Shown piece after piece: positions 10,299 to 18,736 of a stretch of DNA of 54,566 nucleotides. A program made the position numbers and the translations under genes. The stretch is from assembly GCF_029335485.1 (NCBI RefSeq), contig NZ_JARJLM010000302.1, forward strand, positions 1-54,566, written 5' to 3'. Source of the stretch: Cupriavidus basilensis (GTDB lineage Bacteria; Pseudomonadota; Gammaproteobacteria; Burkholderiales; Burkholderiaceae). The notes beneath the pieces were generated by a model. It was not told where the DNA came from. It saw nothing but the letters and a program-made list of their open reading frames with translations, and ran no database searches. Each line of letters opens with the position of its first letter. Position 1 is the stretch's first letter.

Positions 10299-11666
10299 TC
10301 AATGCGTCCCGGCAGGCCGCGCGGCGCGCGCCTGCAGCCAACGTTCCAGGTGGTGGATGTCGACCCCGCCCTTCTCGAAATCCTCGTCCCGAACGATTTC
10401 CCTGTGCATAGGCAAGTTGGTGGCGATGCCGCCCACCTGCATCTCGTCCAGCGCCAGGCGCATGCGGGCCAGCGCATCCTCCCGGGTGGCGCCATGCACG
10501 ATGAGCTTTGCAATCATCGAGTCGTAGTGCGCCGGCACGCGATAGCCGGGGCCGGCATGACTGTCGACGCGTACGCCATAGCCGCCAGGCAACTGCCAGT
10601 CGATGATTTTCCCGGGCGCCGGGGCGAAACTGTCCGGATGCTCCGCATTGATGCGGCACTCCAGCGCATGTCCCTGGCAAGCCACTTGGGCCTGCGCCAG
10701 CGTGAGGGGCTCGCCGCGTGCCACGCGGATCTGCTGCTGGACGATGTCGATGCCGGTGGTCATTTCGGTGACCGGGTGCTCGACCTGCAGCCGAGTGTTC
10801 ATCTCGATGAAATAGAATGCCCCGTTCTCGTAGAGAAACTCGAAGGTACCGACGCCGCAGTAGCCAATCTGCCGGCAGGCCGCGGCGCAGCGCTCGCCGA
10901 CCGCTGCGATCAGCGCGGGATCGATGCCAGGCGCCGGCGCCTCTTCCAGGACTTTCTGGTGCCGGCGCTGCAGCGAGCAGTCTCGGCTGCCAAGCCATAG
11001 CGCCTGGTTGTGGCCATCGGCCAGTACCTGGATCTCGACGTGGCGCGGGTGGGTCAGGAACTTCTCGATATAGACCTCCGGATTGCCGAAGGCACGACGC
11101 GCCTCTTCGCGCGTCAGCGCCAGCGCATCCAGCAGTCCCGCCTCTTGATGCACGACCCGCATGCCACGTCCGCCGCCACCGCCCGCTGCCTTGACAATGA
11201 CGGGGTAACCGATATCGCGCGCGATCGCCAACACCTCGGCCGGGTCCTCCGGAAGGGAGGTGTCGGGACCCGGTACGCAGGGCACGCCGGCTTCGCGCAT
11301 TGCGCGTTTGGCGCTGACCTTGTCACCCATCGTGCGGATACAGGCCGCGCTGGGGCCGATGAAGGTGAGACCCGCGTCGGTCACGCGGTCGACGAAGCCG
11401 GCGTTCTCGGACAGGAATCCATAGCCGGGGTGGATGGCCTGGGCGCCACTGACACGCGCCGCCGCCAGCAGCGCAGCCTGGTTAAGGTAACTATGGGTGG
11501 GAGACGCCGGGCCAATGCACAGGGCCTGGTCGGCCTGACGCACGTAGACGGCTTCGCGATCCGCCTCCGAATACACGGCCACCGTGCGCAAGCCCAGCCC
11601 GCGGCAGGCGCGCTGGATACGCAAGGCGATCTCCCCGCGATTGGCAATCAAGACAGTGTCAAACAT
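10299..11666 (-). CDS. accC: Biotin carboxylase subunit
   Basis: Carboxylates the biotin of the carrier protein with bicarbonate and ATP. The 455-residue product has normal AccC length and shows the N-terminal LIANRGEIALRI, the glycine-rich ATP lid AAGGGGGRGMRVV, the KFLTHPRHVEIQVLAD block, the RDCSLQRRHQKV stretch and the FIEMNTRLQVEHPVTE active-site motif. It sits between accB and pxpB, with no acetyl-CoA carboxyltransferase genes nearby, so it is probably a dedicated copy for the PxpBC-type carboxyltransferase rather than the housekeeping fatty-acid enzyme. Confidence 0.95.
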   Translation of the reverse strand: MFDTVLIANRGEIALRIQRACRGLGLRTVAVYSEADREAVYVRQADQALCIGPASPTHSYLNQAALLAAARVSGAQAIHPGYGFLSENAGFVDRVTDAGLTFIGPSAACIRTMGDKVSAKRAMREAGVPCVPGPDTSLPEDPAEVLAIARDIGYPVIVKAAGGGGGRGMRVVHQEAGLLDALALTREEARRAFGNPEVYIEKFLTHPRHVEIQVLADGHNQALWLGSRDCSLQRRHQKVLEEAPAPGIDPALIAAVGERCAAACRQIGYCGVGTFEFLYENGAFYFIEMNTRLQVEHPVTEMTTGIDIVQQQIRVARGEPLTLAQAQVACQGHALECRINAEHPDSFAPAPGKIIDWQLPGGYGVRVDSHAGPGYRVPAHYDSMIAKLIVHGATREDALARMRLALDEMQVGGIATNLPMHREIVRDEDFEKGGVDIHHLERWLQARAARPAGTH

Positions 11667-11681
11667 GACGAACCTCGGCGC

Positions 11682-12134
11682 TCAGGCGAATCGGATCAAG
11701 GGTTGGCCGGCCTCCACTTCCTTCCCGGACTCGACCAGCACGGTCTCGACCACGCCATCGCGTTCGGCGAGCACGGCGTTGAAAACCTTCATCGCTTCGA
11801 TGACGCACACGGTCTGGCCGGCCTCCACGGTCTGGCCCGGCTGCACGAACACCGGCTCGTCGGGCGCGGGCCGCAGGTGCACGATGCCGAAAAGTGGAGC
11901 CAGCAATTCACGTCCCTCCGGTACGGGAGAAACAGGCTCGGAGGGCGAGGAGAGCTGCCCCAGTGGCCGGGGCTGCGTACAGGGAAGGGTCGGTGGGGGA
12001 GCGGGATCGCCGCTGGCTCCCCCGGAAATATGCCGCGCCAGGCGCAACGTCCATCCGTGCTGACTGAAGCTCATCTCGGCCATGTCGGAGGCCGCCATGA
12101 CGTCGATGAGCTGTTTGATGTGCATGAGATCCAT
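11682..12134 (-). CDS. accB: Biotin carboxyl carrier protein
   Basis: Carries biotin between the carboxylase and the carboxyltransferase. The 150-residue product has an N-terminal helical region, a Pro-rich linker at about 45-75 and a C-terminal biotinyl domain with CVIEAMKVFN; Lys116 is the biotin site. It is the first gene of the operon accB-accC-pxpB-pxpC-BCCP-like-pxpA. A putative LysR box (12214-12228) lies 80 bp upstream. The start could also be Met4. It has all the residues that the paralogue at 8223-8636 lacks. Confidence 0.93.
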   Translation of the reverse strand: MDLMHIKQLIDVMAASDMAEMSFSQHGWTLRLARHISGGASGDPAPPPTLPCTQPRPLGQLSSPSEPVSPVPEGRELLAPLFGIVHLRPAPDEPVFVQPGQTVEAGQTVCVIEAMKVFNAVLAERDGVVETVLVESGKEVEAGQPLIRFA

Positions 12135-12213
12135 GTGCGTTCACTTCATAGCTGTTGGTGAACACAGTATCGGCCTCTGCCCTTCAGTACCAAGACGGTT
12201 TGTCTGTGCCCCG

Positions 12214-12228
12214 ATAGGAACGTCTTAT
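12214..12228. promoter_or_regulatory. Putative LysR-type operator, copy 2
   Basis: ATAGGAACGTCTTAT, the same inverted-repeat box as at 7141 and 13260. It lies 80 bp upstream of accB and overlaps the stop codon of the LysR regulator gene, so it would control the accB operon from within the end of the regulator gene. Confidence 0.65.
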
Positions 12229-13166
12229 GACGCCTCCCGGTTCTCCGCCCGGTCGCACAGAAGCAGGTTGCCCGCCAGCCCCGCCACCAATTCCAGCAGG
12301 ATCTCCTTGATTGCCTGGGCCGGCTCGGACAGTGGCTGGTGGCCGGACTGGCACAACGCCAGGGGCGCCTCGATCACCGGCTCGACGATGCGGCACTGCC
12401 AGGCGTCGCAGGACATCGCCACCTCGCGCGCCATCGAGGCTGGCAGGATGGTCGCCCCCAGCCCGTCCGCGACAATCGCCTTGAGCGTGCTGGCCGATTC
12501 GATTTCAGCCAGCACGTGCGGCGCCATGCCGATCGCATTGAACGCTTCATCGACCAGCCTGCGCACCACGTTGTAAGGTCGCGCCAGGTACAGATCAATG
12601 TCCCCGAGCATAGGCAGCGGCACCTCATCCGGCGGCGCCGGCATGCTTTCGGGGCCGACCACATAGAGCGGCTCCTTCAGCAGCGGCAGGAACGAGAGCC
12701 CATGGACAGGCGTCTTGCCGCCGTAGAGCACTGCCATGTCCATGCGTCCGTTCATGATCAGTTCCGACAGCGTGCTGCCGTAACTCTCATTCAGGTAAAG
12801 CAGGATCCCGGGGTGGCGGGCCCGGACCGTACGCAGCAACGGCAAAGCCAGCGCCGCCGCGGCGGTGCCGGGCGCCAACCCAACCGAGACCGCGCCCGAG
12901 AGGCCCTGTCCGGCCGTCTTCATCTCCACCTTTGCCTGATCGACCTGGCGCAGGATCGCCTGGGCATGCCGGTACAGCACTTTGCCCGCTTCGGTGGGAA
13001 TCACGCCTTGCTTGGTGCGCAGCAGCAATTGCTGGCGCACCTCGCCTTCCAGCGTTGCCATTTGCTGGCTCAGGGAGGGCTGAGCGACATGAAGCAGATC
13101 GGCCGCCTGCGTCACACTGCCGATGTCGACAATCTTTACGAAATACCTCAATCGCCTGAAGTTCAA
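12225..13166 (-). CDS. LysR-type transcriptional regulator
   Basis: A 313-residue regulator with the N-terminal winged HTH (NFRRLRYFVKIVDIGSVTQA, HVAQPSLSQQMATLE) and a C-terminal co-inducer-binding domain. The start is taken as the TTG at 13166 (LNFRRL) because AGGAGG lies just upstream at the right spacing; the frame stays open to an ATG at 13217 but that extension is basic and unlike the family. This subgroup, with RRLRYFVKIVDIGS, resembles Nac/Cbl-like regulators. It is divergent from the aminotransferase operon and lies immediately upstream of accB. Three copies of a T-N11-A box in front of the surrounding operons, including its own promoter region, suggest it controls the whole 3-22 kb cluster. 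Confidence 0.92.
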   Translation of the reverse strand: MNFRRLRYFVKIVDIGSVTQAADLLHVAQPSLSQQMATLEGEVRQQLLLRTKQGVIPTEAGKVLYRHAQAILRQVDQAKVEMKTAGQGLSGAVSVGLAPGTAAAALALPLLRTVRARHPGILLYLNESYGSTLSELIMNGRMDMAVLYGGKTPVHGLSFLPLLKEPLYVVGPESMPAPPDEVPLPMLGDIDLYLARPYNVVRRLVDEAFNAIGMAPHVLAEIESASTLKAIVADGLGATILPASMAREVAMSCDAWQCRIVEPVIEAPLALCQSGHQPLSEPAQAIKEILLELVAGLAGNLLLCDRAENREAS

Positions 13167-13259
13167 GTTACCTCCTGTCCGCGGGGATCTACAGCCCATT
13201 ATCTTCTTGCGCCGCAAGCGCTGAGTACAGGAGATTAGGGCATTGGCGGGTCCGTACCT

Positions 13260-13274
13260 ATAGGTGTTTCCTAT
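13260..13274. promoter_or_regulatory. Putative LysR-type operator, copy 3
   Basis: ATAGGTGTTTCCTAT is a perfect inverted repeat, ATAGG-N5-CCTAT, fitting T-N11-A. It lies in the divergent region between the regulator (94 bp to its TTG) and the aminotransferase gene (88 bp to its GTG), the classic position for a LysR-type operator acting on both promoters. It is the best-conserved of the three copies. Confidence 0.72.
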
Positions 13275-13361
13275 CTGGACATACCGGAGTCATCTTGGCC
13301 TTCCTTGGCCGCCACGGCTACTGTTGCGCTTAACCCTCCTTAATCGCAGCAAGGAACCCTC

Positions 13362-14570
13362 GTGAATACGTCCCGTATCGCCGCACGTGTCAGGCGCATC
13401 AAACCCTCCCCCAGCACCTCCGCAGCGGACCGTGCCAACGAGTTGCGCCGCCAGGGCAAGTCCATCGTCAATCTGGTGGTCGGCGAACCCGACTTCGACA
13501 CGCCGGAACACATCCGCCAAGCCGCAGTGCGGGCCATCGAGCAGGGCGCGACCCGTTATACGCTGATGGCCGGTACGGTGGAGTTGCGCCAGGCCATCGC
13601 CGACAAGCTTGCACGCGAGAATGACCTGCAATACGCGATGAACGAGATCATCGCCACCAACGGCGCCAAGAGCGCGATCTACAGCGCTTTGGCGATCACC
13701 CTGGAAGCGGGAGACGAGGTACTGATCCCCGCCCCGTACTGGGTCTCCTATCCCGATATGGTGCTTGCCTGCGACGGGATCCCGGTCACGCTGGCGTGTG
13801 CGGAAGACCAGGGATTCAAGCTGACGCCGGCCCAGCTGGAAGGCGCCATTACCGAGCGCACCCGCTGGCTCATCCTGAATTCACCGAGCAATCCGACCGG
13901 CGCCAGCTATACCCTGGCCGAGTATCGGGCGCTGGCCGATGTGCTGGCCCGCCACCCGGACGTGCTGGTGATGACGGACGACATCTACGAGCATATCCGC
14001 TTCGACGCAGTGCGCACGCCCCACCTGCTCAATGCGGCTCCTGAACTGCGCGAGCGCACGCTGGCCATCAATGGCGTTTCCAAGACCTACGCGATGACGG
14101 GCTGGCGGCTCGGCTGGGTGGCCGGTCCACGCGACCTGATCCAGGCGCTCGACACGTTCTTGTCGCAATCGGCTGGAAACTGCTGCTCGATCAGCCAGGC
14201 CGCCGCGGCAGCGGCCCTGAACGGCGGCCAGCGCTTCGTCACCGAGAGCGTGGCCGTCTACAAGCAGCGCCGCGACCAGACGCTCGCCCGCCTCAACGAA
14301 ATCCCCGGGCTGAGCTGCCGCGCGCCGGATGGGGCGTTCTACCTCTACGTCAACTGCGGCGGACTGATCGGCAAGACCACACCGGACGGCAAGACGCTGC
14401 ATGACGATGCCGACGTCGTCATGTACCTGCTCGAGCGCGAGGGGGTGGCGCTCGTCGCCGGGACGGCCTATGGCCTTTCGCCCTACTTCCGCCTGTCGAT
14501 CGCCACCGCCCTGGACACGCTCGAAGAGGGCTGTCGCCGCATCGAGCGCGCAGTCCTGGCCCTGTCCTGA
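13362..14570 (+). CDS. PLP-dependent aminotransferase, class I/II
   Basis: Fold type I aminotransferase of 402 residues, AspC/AspB-like. Lys241 in NGVSKTYAMTGWR is the PLP Schiff-base residue; LNSPSNPTG (Asn177), the DDIY motif near 206-209 and the C-terminal YFRLSIA arginine region are all present. The start is a GTG with an AAGGA site. It is the first gene of the rightward operon and therefore probably removes the amino group of the compound brought in by the co-regulated importer. The donor substrate cannot be told from sequence. Confidence 0.93.
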   Translation: MNTSRIAARVRRIKPSPSTSAADRANELRRQGKSIVNLVVGEPDFDTPEHIRQAAVRAIEQGATRYTLMAGTVELRQAIADKLARENDLQYAMNEIIATNGAKSAIYSALAITLEAGDEVLIPAPYWVSYPDMVLACDGIPVTLACAEDQGFKLTPAQLEGAITERTRWLILNSPSNPTGASYTLAEYRALADVLARHPDVLVMTDDIYEHIRFDAVRTPHLLNAAPELRERTLAINGVSKTYAMTGWRLGWVAGPRDLIQALDTFLSQSAGNCCSISQAAAAAALNGGQRFVTESVAVYKQRRDQTLARLNEIPGLSCRAPDGAFYLYVNCGGLIGKTTPDGKTLHDDADVVMYLLEREGVALVAGTAYGLSPYFRLSIATALDTLEEGCRRIERAVLALS

Positions 14571-14586
14571 CCTACAAGAGAACGCC

Positions 14587-15261
14587 ATGAGCACCTACAA
14601 AGCCATCCGCAAGAACCCCTCCGCTCCCCAGGCTGACGCCGCCCTGCTCGCCGCCTTGCGGGAACTGCCGGTCGCCGCGCTCAGCGACAGCATGCATCGC
14701 AATACGGGCACAGTCGGCCTTCGGCCCTTCCACAGACCGGTCGCGGCCACGATGGCCGGCACTGCGGTGACCGCGCGATCGCGCGGCGGCGACAACCTCA
14801 CCTACCTGCGAGCGCTTGAGTTCTGCCGGCCTGGCGACGTGCTGGTGATCGACGCCGGTGGCGACCTGCAGAACGCCGTCGTCGGCGGCATCCTCTCCAA
14901 CTATGCAGCCAGCATCGGCGTGGTCGGGGTGGTGATCGATGGCGCGGTACGGGATGTCGCGGAGCTGCGGGAGCGCGAGTTCCCGGTCTACGCACGCGGC
15001 GTCACCCATCGCGGCCCGTACAAGGACGGGCCAGGCGAGATCAACGTGCCGGTATCGGTCGGCGGCATGGTTGTCCGCCCGGGGGACGTACTGGTGGGCG
15101 ACCAGGATGGCCTGCTTGCCATACCGCCTGAGGATGTGCCGCTGCTGATTGAAAAAGCCCGCGCCGTACTCGCCGCCGAAGCCGAAACCATACGCGCCAT
15201 GAAGGAAGGCCGCTGGGACCGCAGTTTCATCGATGCGCTGGAAGCCCGGTGCAACAACTGA
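14587..15261 (+). CDS. RraA-like family protein, probable 4-hydroxy-2-oxoacid aldolase/oxaloacetate decarboxylase type
   Basis: A 224-residue member of the RraA/HMG-CHA aldolase family. The active-site elements are visible: VVGGILSNYAAS (residues 98-109) and DGAVRD (118-123), whose Arg122 and Asp123 match the substrate- and metal-binding residues of the aldolases. The C-terminal PVSVGGMVVRPGDVLVGDQDGL is also typical. Such enzymes cleave 4-hydroxy-4-methyl/carboxy-2-oxo acids or decarboxylate oxaloacetate; true RNase E inhibitors are shorter. The frame is open upstream to 14401 but the ATG at 14587, just after the aminotransferase stop, is the natural start. Its place in sugar-acid metabolism here is unclear. 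Confidence 0.85.
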   Translation: MSTYKAIRKNPSAPQADAALLAALRELPVAALSDSMHRNTGTVGLRPFHRPVAATMAGTAVTARSRGGDNLTYLRALEFCRPGDVLVIDAGGDLQNAVVGGILSNYAASIGVVGVVIDGAVRDVAELREREFPVYARGVTHRGPYKDGPGEINVPVSVGGMVVRPGDVLVGDQDGLLAIPPEDVPLLIEKARAVLAAEAETIRAMKEGRWDRSFIDALEARCNN

Positions 15262-15309
15262 CCGCTGACTTCTTTCCCGCCCGAACAACCATAGAGCAAG
15301 GAGACCCGC

Positions 15310-16305
15310 ATGCGCCCTTCCGTCCTCGTCACCCGAGCGACCTTTCCCGACATCGCTGACCGGCTGCGCGAACATTTCGAAGTCACCGCCAACGCGGCCG
15401 ACACGGTCTGGACCCCGGCCGAATTGATCGCGCAGCTACAAGGAAAGCAAGGCGTGATGAGCACTGGCAGCGAACGCATCGACGCCGCGCTGCTTGACGC
15501 CTGTCCTGCACTCAAGGCGGTATGCAACGTGGGGGTAGGCTACAACAATGTCGACGTGGCCGCCTGCACCGCGCGGGGCGTGCTGGTCACCAACACGCCG
15601 GACGTGCTCACGGAAACCACCGCGGACTTCGGCTTCGCGCTGATGCTCGCCACCGCCCGGCGCATCACCGAGTCCGAGCGTTTCGTGCGGCGGGGCGAAT
15701 GGCAAAAGACGGGAATCTACGACCAGATGGTCGGCAACGACGTTCATGGAGCCACCCTGGGCATTCTCGGCATGGGGCGGATCGGCCAGGCCATCGCCCG
15801 GCGGGCCGCGTTGGGCTTTGACATGCAGGTGATCTATCACAATCGCTCGCCGCTTGCTCCCGAGGCGGAGGCCAGGGTACATGCCCGCTACGTGGACAAG
15901 GCCACCCTGCTGAAGGAAGCCGACCATCTCATCCTGGTGCTTCCCTACTCGCCGGCGGCGCATCACGCGATTGGCGCAGCCGAGCTGGCGCAGATGAAGC
16001 CTACCGCGACGCTGACGAACATCGCGCGCGGTGGCATCGTCGACGACGAAGCCCTGGCGCAGGCACTGCGCCAAGGCACCATCGCAGCGGCGGGGCTCGA
16101 TGTCTTCGAAGGCGAGCCCCGGATCCACCCGGATCTGCTGACCGTGCCCAATGTCGTGCTGACTCCGCACATTGGCAGCGCCTCGGTAAGCACGCGTCGG
16201 GCCATGGCCGCACTGACCGTGGACAACCTGATCGCTGCCCTCGGCCGCGGGCCTCGGGCGGGCCAGCCGCCGACGCCGGTGAACCCGCAGGTTCTGCAGC
16301 AGTAG
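15310..16305 (+). CDS. D-isomer-specific 2-hydroxyacid dehydrogenase, 2-ketogluconate/glyoxylate reductase type
   Basis: A 331-residue NAD(P)H-dependent reductase. The Rossmann motif is GILGMGRIGQA (GxGxxG at 154-159); the catalytic set Arg240 (NIARGGIVDD), Glu269 (DVFEGEP) and His287 (LTPHIGS) is complete. Sequence character resembles GhrB, which reduces 2-keto-D-gluconate to D-gluconate as well as glyoxylate. Directly followed, 8 bp later, by gluconokinase, which supports the 2-ketogluconate reductase role. An AAGGAGACC ribosome site precedes the ATG. Confidence 0.9.
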   Translation: MRPSVLVTRATFPDIADRLREHFEVTANAADTVWTPAELIAQLQGKQGVMSTGSERIDAALLDACPALKAVCNVGVGYNNVDVAACTARGVLVTNTPDVLTETTADFGFALMLATARRITESERFVRRGEWQKTGIYDQMVGNDVHGATLGILGMGRIGQAIARRAALGFDMQVIYHNRSPLAPEAEARVHARYVDKATLLKEADHLILVLPYSPAAHHAIGAAELAQMKPTATLTNIARGGIVDDEALAQALRQGTIAAAGLDVFEGEPRIHPDLLTVPNVVLTPHIGSASVSTRRAMAALTVDNLIAALGRGPRAGQPPTPVNPQVLQQ

Positions 16306-16313
16306 AGGCCGCC

Positions 16314-16829
16314 ATGCCTATCAATAAGCTACTGCTGATGGGGGTCGCAGGCTGCGGCAAGTCCACGCTGGCTGCGCAGTTGGCCAAGGCGATGGACGCT
16401 GAATGGATCGAAGGCGACGACCACCATCCCGAGCACAATAAGGCGAAGATGCGCGAGGGCACCGCCTTGCAGGATGCCGACCGCGAGCCCTGGCTGGACA
16501 AGCTGGCAACCTTGTTGGCCGCGGCGCCCGGCGATGCCATCCTCACTTGCTCCGCCCTTAAGCGCTGCTACCGCGAACGGCTGCGGAAAGCGGTGCCGCA
16601 GCTGCGCATCGTGCACGTCGACATCACGCTCTCGGAAGCGATTGCACGGGTGTCCGCACGCAAGGGGCATATGTTCCAGCCGGGTTCGGTGGTCAGCCAG
16701 TTCGCCATCCTGGAAGCACCGGCAGGGGAACCCGGCGTGCTTCAAATCCCGGCCGACCAGCCGCTCGATGCGCAAGTCACGCAGGTGCTGCGCTGGATCG
16801 CCGAAGAAACCGCAAGGCAAGACAAATGA
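16314..16829 (+). CDS. gntK: Gluconokinase
   Basis: Phosphorylates D-gluconate to 6-phosphogluconate with ATP. The 171-residue product is of the short GntK/IdnK type, with P-loop GVAGCGKST at residues 10-18, the substrate-region EGDDHHPEHNKAKM and the CSALKRCYRE motif. It lies between the 2-hydroxyacid dehydrogenase and the IdnO-like SDR, overlapping the latter by 4 bp (ATGA). This makes 6-phosphogluconate the common exit point of the operon. Confidence 0.94.
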   Translation: MPINKLLLMGVAGCGKSTLAAQLAKAMDAEWIEGDDHHPEHNKAKMREGTALQDADREPWLDKLATLLAAAPGDAILTCSALKRCYRERLRKAVPQLRIVHVDITLSEAIARVSARKGHMFQPGSVVSQFAILEAPAGEPGVLQIPADQPLDAQVTQVLRWIAEETARQDK

Positions 16830-17602
16830 TGAACCCAGATCTCAAGATGTTTGACCTGAGTGGCCGCACCGCCCTGGTTACCGGCGCAAGCGGCGGCATT
16901 GGCCTGGCGCTGGCCGGGGGCCTGGCTCGCGCCGGCGCACGGGTGGTGCTCAATGCCCGCCGGAAAGACAAGCTGGAACAGGCAGCCGAAAGCCTGCGAG
17001 CGCAAGGTGCCGACGTCCGCACGGTCTCGTTCGACGTGACGCAGAGCGCGGCAGTGGCCGAGGGCATCGCGTCGGTGGAAGCCGATGTGGGACCCATCGA
17101 CATTCTCGTCAACAATGCCGGCATGCAGCGCCGTGCGCCGCTGGAGCAGTTTGAAGAAGCCCACTGGCACGAGTTGATGAAAACCAATGTCGACAGCGTC
17201 TTCCTTGTCGGACAGGCAGTGGCTCGCCACATGATCCCGCGCGGGCACGGCAAGATCATCAACATCTGCTCGGTGCAGAGCGAACTGGGGCGCCCCGGGA
17301 TCGCCCCCTACACCGCCAGCAAGGGCGCGGTAAAGATGCTCACGAAGGGCATGGCGATTGACTGGGGTCCTTACGGGATCCAGGTCAACGGCTTGGGCCC
17401 GGGCTACTTCAAGACCGAGCTGACGCAGGCCTTGGTGGATAACGCGGAGTTTACCGCCTGGCTCGTGGGGCGCACGCCATCGCGCCGGTGGGGCGACGTT
17501 GAAGACCTCATCGGCGCGGCCGTGTTCCTGGCGAGCAATGCCTCCGATTTTGTCAACGGCCACATTCTCTACGTCGACGGCGGCGTGACCGCCACTCTAT
17601 AA
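16826..17602 (+). CDS. idnO: SDR dehydrogenase, probable gluconate 5-dehydrogenase
   Basis: A 258-residue SDR with TGASGGIG at 19-26, NNAG at 96-99, Ser149, Tyr162 and Lys166 (YTASK). The family features DWGPYGIQVNGLGPGYFKTE and FVNGHILYVDGG are characteristic of gluconate 5-dehydrogenase (IdnO), which interconverts 5-keto-D-gluconate and D-gluconate. It is translationally coupled to gntK and followed by an IdnD-like gene, so the three form an L-idonate/5-ketogluconate pathway. Confidence 0.88.
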   Translation: MMNPDLKMFDLSGRTALVTGASGGIGLALAGGLARAGARVVLNARRKDKLEQAAESLRAQGADVRTVSFDVTQSAAVAEGIASVEADVGPIDILVNNAGMQRRAPLEQFEEAHWHELMKTNVDSVFLVGQAVARHMIPRGHGKIINICSVQSELGRPGIAPYTASKGAVKMLTKGMAIDWGPYGIQVNGLGPGYFKTELTQALVDNAEFTAWLVGRTPSRRWGDVEDLIGAAVFLASNASDFVNGHILYVDGGVTATL

Positions 17603-17628
17603 CTCACTGGCATTCACTGGAATTCATC

Positions 17629-18663
17629 ATGGACGCTCTTGTCATCCACGGCGCCAACGATCTGCGCATCGAAGACGTTGTCACCCCCGATGTGCAGCCG
17701 CACGAGATACGCGTACATGTCCGCTTTGGCGGCATCTGCGGCTCTGACCTGCACTATTACAACCACGGTGGCTTTGGCACCGTGCGTGTCAACGAACCGA
17801 TGGTGCTCGGCCACGAGGTAGCCGGCCGCATCGAGGAAGTCGGGCAAAACGTGCGCAACCACGCCAAGGGGGATCGCGTCGCGATCAGCCCAAGCCGTCC
17901 CTGCGGCCTGTGCCAATACTGCCAGCAGGGCCTGCAGAATCATTGCCTGGACATGCGCTACTACGGCAGCGCCATGCGCACGCCACATGTACAAGGGGCA
18001 TTCCGCCGCGAGATCGTCATCGAGGAAAGCCAGGCCCATCGCCTTGCCGATTCGCTGAGCGACCAGGAGGGCGCAATGGCCGAGCCCCTGTCGGTGGCGC
18101 TGCACGCGGTTCGCCGCGCCGGTCCGTTGCTGGGCAAGCGCGTCCTCGTGACCGGCTGCGGCCCCATTGGGGCATTGATCGTGGTGGCGGCAAGGCGGGC
18201 TGGCGCGGTGGAAATCATCGTCACGGACATGGGCGCCTACCCTCTGCAGGCCGCCCGCGCGGTGGGCGCCGATGTGACGCTCAACGTAGCCGAACAACCC
18301 GAGGCACTTAAGCCGTACACGGTCGACAAGGGCCAGATCGACGTGCTGTTCGAGGCCAGCGGCAATGAACGGGCATTGCGTGGCGCCATCGACGCCATGC
18401 GTCCCCGAGGCATCATCGTGCAAGTGGGCCTGGGCGGCGAGATGACGTTGCCCATCAATGCCATCGTCGCCAAGGAACTGGACCTGCGCGGCGCCTTCCG
18501 GTTCCATGAAGAGTTTGCGATGGCCGTCGAACTGCTGAACAAGGGACTGGTCGACGTGAAACCGCTGATCTCCGCCACCGTCCCGTACCAGGATGCAGGG
18601 CGCGCATTTGCATTGGCGGCTGACCGCACGCAGGCGATGAAAGTCCTGCTGGACTTCCAATAA
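17629..18663 (+). CDS. idnD: Zinc-dependent alcohol dehydrogenase, probable L-idonate 5-dehydrogenase
   Basis: Medium-chain dehydrogenase of 344 residues. Catalytic zinc ligands are Cys37 (GGICGSDLHYY), His62 and Glu63 (GHE); the structural zinc site is Cys92, Cys95, Cys98 and Cys106. The Rossmann loop is VTGCGPIGALIV. SDLHYYNHGGFG is a hallmark of L-idonate 5-dehydrogenase, which oxidises L-idonate to 5-keto-D-gluconate, and the neighbouring IdnO-like and GntK genes complete that route. Substrate assignment is by similarity and context. Confidence 0.88.
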   Translation: MDALVIHGANDLRIEDVVTPDVQPHEIRVHVRFGGICGSDLHYYNHGGFGTVRVNEPMVLGHEVAGRIEEVGQNVRNHAKGDRVAISPSRPCGLCQYCQQGLQNHCLDMRYYGSAMRTPHVQGAFRREIVIEESQAHRLADSLSDQEGAMAEPLSVALHAVRRAGPLLGKRVLVTGCGPIGALIVVAARRAGAVEIIVTDMGAYPLQAARAVGADVTLNVAEQPEALKPYTVDKGQIDVLFEASGNERALRGAIDAMRPRGIIVQVGLGGEMTLPINAIVAKELDLRGAFRFHEEFAMAVELLNKGLVDVKPLISATVPYQDAGRAFALAADRTQAMKVLLDFQ

Positions 18664-18736
18664 CGGACTTCCAATAACACCACCTCGGACGCGCCGGCAG
18701 CGGCGTCGATCCCGAGTTGCTTCCCTGGAGACCTGG

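Noticed and set aside
10299-12134. Calling accB/accC the housekeeping acetyl-CoA carboxylase
   Set aside because: They are embedded in a pxp operon behind a LysR-type box; without the genome this cannot be settled, but a dedicated role is more likely.
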